64,000 bases of DNA. Origin: Ulota crispa. Lineage: Eukaryota > Streptophyta > Bryopsida > Orthotrichales > Orthotrichaceae. This document shows positions 59,800 to 64,000 of this stretch, one piece after another. The stretch spans positions 374,501 through 438,500 of the forward strand of contig OY987252.1 of assembly GCA_963920765.1 (NCBI GenBank). Direction: 5' to 3'. The position numbers were made by a program, and so were the translations under genes. Position 1 is the stretch's first letter. Each line of letters opens with the position of its first letter. The notes under the pieces are model-generated. The model did no database searches and was not told the origin of the DNA. It saw nothing but the letters and a program-made list of their open reading frames with translations.

Positions 59800-60225
59800 G
59801 GGTTCACTAGGGTGGGACAAGGATTGAGGGTTTAGGGTTTTATAGTATAAGGTGAGGTCCCCTAGGATAATTTAGGGCTGTAAGCCCCAAGTTTGAAAAA
59901 AATGTAAAGAAAAAGTTAAAATAAAAAAGTTACGGGGATGGAGTAAGTCCCAACGAGGGGGTCACTTGGCCCTGGCCAATCCTTAGGGATTACTCTAAAT
60001 GGGAGGGCTTAAGAGGTGCAGTTTGGAGGTAGAGTTTACTTGGATAGGGACTAGGGTTCATGGTTAGGGTATATAATAGGTTTAGGGTTTAGGATCTCCT
60101 AGGGTAATTTTGGGCCGTAGGCCCTAAATATGAAAAAAAAGATTTAAAAAAAAAACTTCTTAAACCCCCAAAATGAGGAATTCAAAAAAATGGCTCCCTC
60201 CAAGTGCACCTCTTAGCCACCCCTA
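59800..60225. mobile_element. Two GGTGCA-ended miniature elements with TTTAGGG words
   Basis: A partial copy lies at 59800-59960, with GGGTTTAGGGTTTTATAG and CCCCTAGGATAATTTAGGGC. A fuller copy at 60005-60225 ends AGTGCACCTCTTAGCCACCCC and is inverted relative to 57692-57925. Both share a T/A-rich tract after a GGCCTA or GGCCGTAGGCC word. Confidence 0.55.
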
Positions 60226-61076
60226 ATAAAGTGACCCAGTCCTTAGGCTCTAGGAAAGGAGAAGGAATGGAATGGGAAGGAATGTAAACGTCTCAAAATG
60301 AGAACAAGTGGCAACAATAAAATGCGCAACCAAGAAAATTAACACAAATCAAATGATGCCTTTGTGCAAGCAAGGCATAAGGTGCAAGCAAGGATCTTTT
60401 ATGGAGCTCTAGATATTTCCTTGGTTTCAAAGATGTCAAAGGACATACCCATATCATTAGCATTCTAGAGATGAGCTTGCAGGTGATAAAGCTTTACTTA
60501 CGGACTTATTTGCTATCGGTTATATAATTATTAGTTACATAAGTTTGGAGCTGAAGTCAATTTTTCACCTTGATGGTTTGACCATGCTTGGGTAGTAAAG
60601 CCCAACAAACTAGGCGGTGGTGGTAGAGAACTATGGCCGGTGTACAATAAAGGTAAAGATCAGTGATGGGTCAATAGTAAACACTATTTCAATGTGTTGG
60701 ATTTTGAGGCCAATGCCCCCATCATTGGCAAAGACATGATGAGGTGGTGAAGTCTCTATGTACTGGACACCCATAAGAGCATTTCCAATGGTAATTGTTA
60801 ATTTCCCTCATCATTATTTTTGAAGGGAAATTTAAAAAAACACTTCTTTAATGGCAGATTCCTTTCATGCCACCAGTTTTATCACCATGTGTTACCATAA
60901 GACAAATGTGGCCCAAGTTAGCACAAGACAAAATCCACATGACAGGGTTTACTTAATTTGGTCTAGTGCAAAAATAAGAAGAGTTTACAAGCCTCAAGGA
61001 CTTGCTCTTTGTTTGGAGGGCTTCTTCTTCATTTTTCATGTTTTCATTTGTTTTGAAGTTTGAGAGGTATTCTCAA
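60226..61076. other. Spacer, no gene seen
   Basis: No frame above 70 codons and no motif. It may contain the worn upstream part of HET6, but nothing supports that directly. Confidence 0.35.
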
Positions 61077-61310
61077 TAAGGTCGCACACATGGGGTAAGC
61101 AATTTGGTGGAGCGCAGCACTGTGGGACCAAACCATGGTAGGCCCCACCATAATTATGCTCCAAATGGGTGGGCCTCACCACATCGGGCACAATGTTGCT
61201 CATATTGTGGTGGGACCCCCATTTTAGAGCCTAATTTTGGTGGGGCCCACCACAATTTGGTCCCATGATGGTGCACTCCATCAAACCGCTTACCTCCATG
61301 TGCGGCCTTA
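61077..61310. mobile_element. Palindrome-rich miniature element (GGGGCCCACCA family), diverged copy 3
   Basis: The imperfect inverted ends are TAAGGTCGCACACATGG at left and CCATGTGCGGCCTTA at right. The inside has GGTGGGGCCCACCACAATTT and related palindromes, as at 3269 and 12092, but the outer ends differ. Confidence 0.55.
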
Positions 61311-63934
61311 CTATCTAGCACCATTTGTATCGGGCCTTGCCTTGTTAGGTAACACTTTCAAGAAAACTCTAATATGTTAAAATTCTACATGTGTTATAAT
61401 TTTTTTGCTCCCAACCTAAGACATTTATAGAGTTTAGACTGGACTAGATTATTACTCGTTGTCCCTAACGGAACTCTAAATTTAGGTCAGTTAACTATAA
61501 AAGTAAAAGAAAAAGAATATAACTAAGAATGCCATGTGTCATCCCTACAAAGCGCAGCGTTGCTTAGGTGGCGCTCTCACATTGATCCTTCTGCACTTAG
61601 TATAGTAGAATAGATATATAGATCGTGTCCAACTCCTGGGCGCTTGACTAATTACATGTTGACACGTCCGCTGAAATCCCATGGCAGCCGGTTATGATAT
61701 CTGTTTTTTCGAAGTGTACCAGGCCCCGAGCGGTCGGACTTTCTCGGCGGTGCTTAGCGACGAGGCTCGGCCTGCCTGGTGAGGCTGCCTAGCTTGACCG
61801 CCCAAGGCTTCGTTTTGTACTAGCGCGGTCACTCTTTGGGGGGCCTAAGCTTGCAACTTAGTTGCCATGCCGGAGAATTCGAGGTTGCAGAACCATTTTT
61901 CGGGAAGGAGATGCCGCTCAAACTTTTTGCTCAAGGCTCAAGTGTCAGGATGGTTGTCCATTTGAACACATGCTAGTGGAAGCCGTGTCCTGATCCGGAA
62001 TTGCAGGTATGAGTGAGTCAGATCGTGCACCTGTAGATGTAGTATTGTTCAAACTGTTTGGTCCCCTAATTCTTTGGTGGTGGGTTGGAGGATCCATTTC
62101 ATAACATGCTGTATAGTGCGCTTTTGTAGCCAGAGTACGTTGCGGCAGCATTACTGTTGCCAAGATGGGGTCTGCCTCAAATCCATTTTATGCACTTGAG
62201 GTTATGTTCCTACGCAAATAAACTCTTGGTGGATTGTACTGAGTCCTTAGGAACAGATCATGCCTTGATCATTTGGGCACCGTTGGACATTCTCATTCTA
62301 GTCATTACTTGAAAATGATATTTACGTCTTCAAAGCCTCATATCTTCTAGGTACCAGATGTTAATGTCTTAGAAGTCTCTTTATAGAAAAGTGTCTGGAT
62401 TTCTTTACAGCATCGCATAGATCATATTCTATAGACGATTTCTTTATAAAAAAATGATTCTAGCATTGTCGGGACTGATTCAGCCATAAGAGATTAAGTG
62501 GTACTTTCATGATGTAGGTTGGGGCCCAGTATTTTGTGACTAGCATTAACAAGTTAAGACTACAGTCTTGCTGTTTCTGGATTTTCCTAAAGTGATGCTT
62601 AACATTGTGGGGTTACCCATACTTGTGAGCATGGAGATATCGACATTCATGTGGATATATATCTCTTTATGTCCCAGTCATCCGATTGTTGGAATTTTGT
62701 GCTTTTCTCCTCAGAACTATTTAATTGCAGCATTGGGCCACTATACCATCTGCATCGACGGTGTTGATACTTTTTCTCGCAAGCAGGCCAATGTTTAAAG
62801 GAGAATAGACTCCTTTGATCTCACTTTTCCTCATGCGAGATAATGTCGCCGGTTAAATCTCTTTCTCGTGCACTCAAGCATTGTTGTTTTGGAATTAAAA
62901 GGAACTCTAGTCACAAGTTCCGCAAGTTTTTTTATTTTTGATTCCTTATTGCTTGATTGAATTCCAATGTGTATTTCATATGTCAGAAGTTGAATAGCAT
63001 GGTATGCAGCAGTCTGCTAGGAGTTGTTTTTGTAACCAGAGGAAGCATTTGCTGCAGAGGTTAATACGCCATGTCTTTGTTGTCACTTTGATTTGTTTCA
63101 GGTCTGAAATTTTCACTTGCCTAGAAAGAAGTTGGATCACGCGGGTGAAAATCAAGCTTGTAGTAAAACAAGTATAAATATAGATATTGCACTTTTTGTC
63201 ATCTGGAACTTTCAGTACCATTATGAGCTGCTAGTACCTCTTTATCAGATTGTTCAACAATGTATCAGACTATATTTGAATCTGTTACATCTTGTTTCTT
63301 CTTTGTAATTCTTTCAAAGGTTTTATTTTATTTTTGATTGAACCAATCCTTCACCGTTTTGCCAGGTTACTTTGCTCAAGTTGTCTCAATTTGAAAAATG
63401 GTCTTACACGGTATCTTGGATACTTGCAGTGAGCTGTGATTATGAACTTTTAATGTAACTTATTCCCATTTAAATAGACTGATTATAAGTTTGGGTCAAT
63501 CACTCCTTGCCACCTCAAGTGGCTGAGGGTTGTCATAATAGTGGAGTGGTTTGTTTTGGGTATTGGGGATTGCAGGATTGCAAGGATGTTGCTTAAATAG
63601 TTCTTAGATAATCTGGTGCAAGCTCAAGCTTGGAGTCTGAACTCAAGCTGCTATGCAATGGTGAAATACCAGTATTGTCCTCAGTGATGAATAACATGAT
63701 CCATTGTCTTCCTGCCAGATGGACGACCCTTGATCGGGCCGACAGTATCCAAAGGACATCAGGACCTTGGGCTTGACATTGCAGGACTTTATGCAATTGG
63801 ATTAGGGTGGGAACGAAGAAAGACGACTGAGAGTAACTACGCATTCTTATGAAACTCTCTCACATTCGCCATGCCCGGTGTCTCGCCAACCACCAAGCTC
63901 AACCTTGACTCCGCTCATCAACAGATCCAGAGCC
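61311..63934 (+). promoter_or_regulatory. Probable leader region of a gene entering at the right edge
   Basis: Composition rises in G and C from about 61660, as before HET3 and HET4. A possible donor, CAGGTATGAG, occurs at about 62004. Short frames (61945-62163 -, 62568-62798 +, 62976-63221 -, 63593-63844 -) have no motifs. At 61340-61375 a string around GGTAACACTTTCAAGAAAAC matches 14680-14705. Confidence 0.3.
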
Positions 63935-64000
63935 ATGGATTCGGTTGACGTGATCCGAGATTTGGCTGATGGACCATCGATGGAGTCCAATATCAATCGC
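63935..64000 (+). CDS. Possible gene start cut by the window edge
   Basis: ATG at 63935 opens a frame (MDSVDVIRDLADGPSMESNI and onward) with no stop before the edge, in a GC-richer context (GAGCCATGG). Only 22 codons are visible, too few to name a family. The alternative ATG at about 63871 stops quickly. Confidence 0.3.
   Translation, partial: MDSVDVIRDLADGPSMESNINR

Noticed and set aside
1-64000. CRISPR arrays, rRNA and tRNA genes
   Set aside because: No evenly spaced identical repeats, no rRNA-like blocks and no sequence that folds as a tRNA with A and B boxes were noticed; the 120-bp array at 42951 has no spacers.

Overview
The window looks like nuclear DNA of a land plant, most likely a bryophyte. 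This is inferred, not proven. The background is AT-rich and packed with small non-autonomous transposons. Genes are sparse, with plant-like GT..AG introns and visibly GC-richer gene islands, and there are no operons. The best-supported genes carry HET (heterokaryon incompatibility, PF06985) domains. These are typical of filamentous fungi, and I recall them being reported in mosses as probable fungal acquisitions; I cannot check that here.

The main content is a cluster of six HET-family loci at different stages of decay. HET1 (4545-6389, +) is broken. HET2 (8782-10425, -) has one in-frame TAG. HET3 (17790-20057, +) is of a different, fungal-style subtype and has two opposite frame changes. HET4 (29098-31107, +) is a clean 669-codon ORF. 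HET5 (56770-57712, +) and HET6 (58680-59734, -) are relics scattered over several frames, recognised only by HET motifs. In-frame stops in the older copies are TAG or TGA, never TAA, which fits C-to-T decay of CAG and CGA codons in methylated DNA.

Between 0.5 and 35 kb the spacers hold several families of short elements. TTAA-flanked elements with CCC-starting ends (piggyBac-like) lie at 11797, 13790, 22683, 26619, 27323 and probably 33850. There are CACTA-type miniatures (1681, 11215, possibly 11406) and a foldback element (20668). A family made of GGGGCCCACCA palindromes occurs at 3269, 12092 and 61077. A 1.65-kb foldback element at 26619-28267 has a second TTAA element inserted between its arms.

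From 38 to 56 kb there is a block of decayed, multi-exon, transposon-like coding sequence. It contains a DUF7869-like frame on the minus strand, a gag-like or plant-transposon-protein frame, a frame with a GQH box, a conserved unknown region, and two FCP1/CTD-phosphatase-like domains. Clusters of a short GGATC-based repeat are scattered through this block; where intron borders can be guessed, they fall inside the introns.

The right end (61.6-64 kb) is again GC-richer and resembles the leaders before HET3 and HET4. An ATG at 63935 opens a frame that runs off the window.
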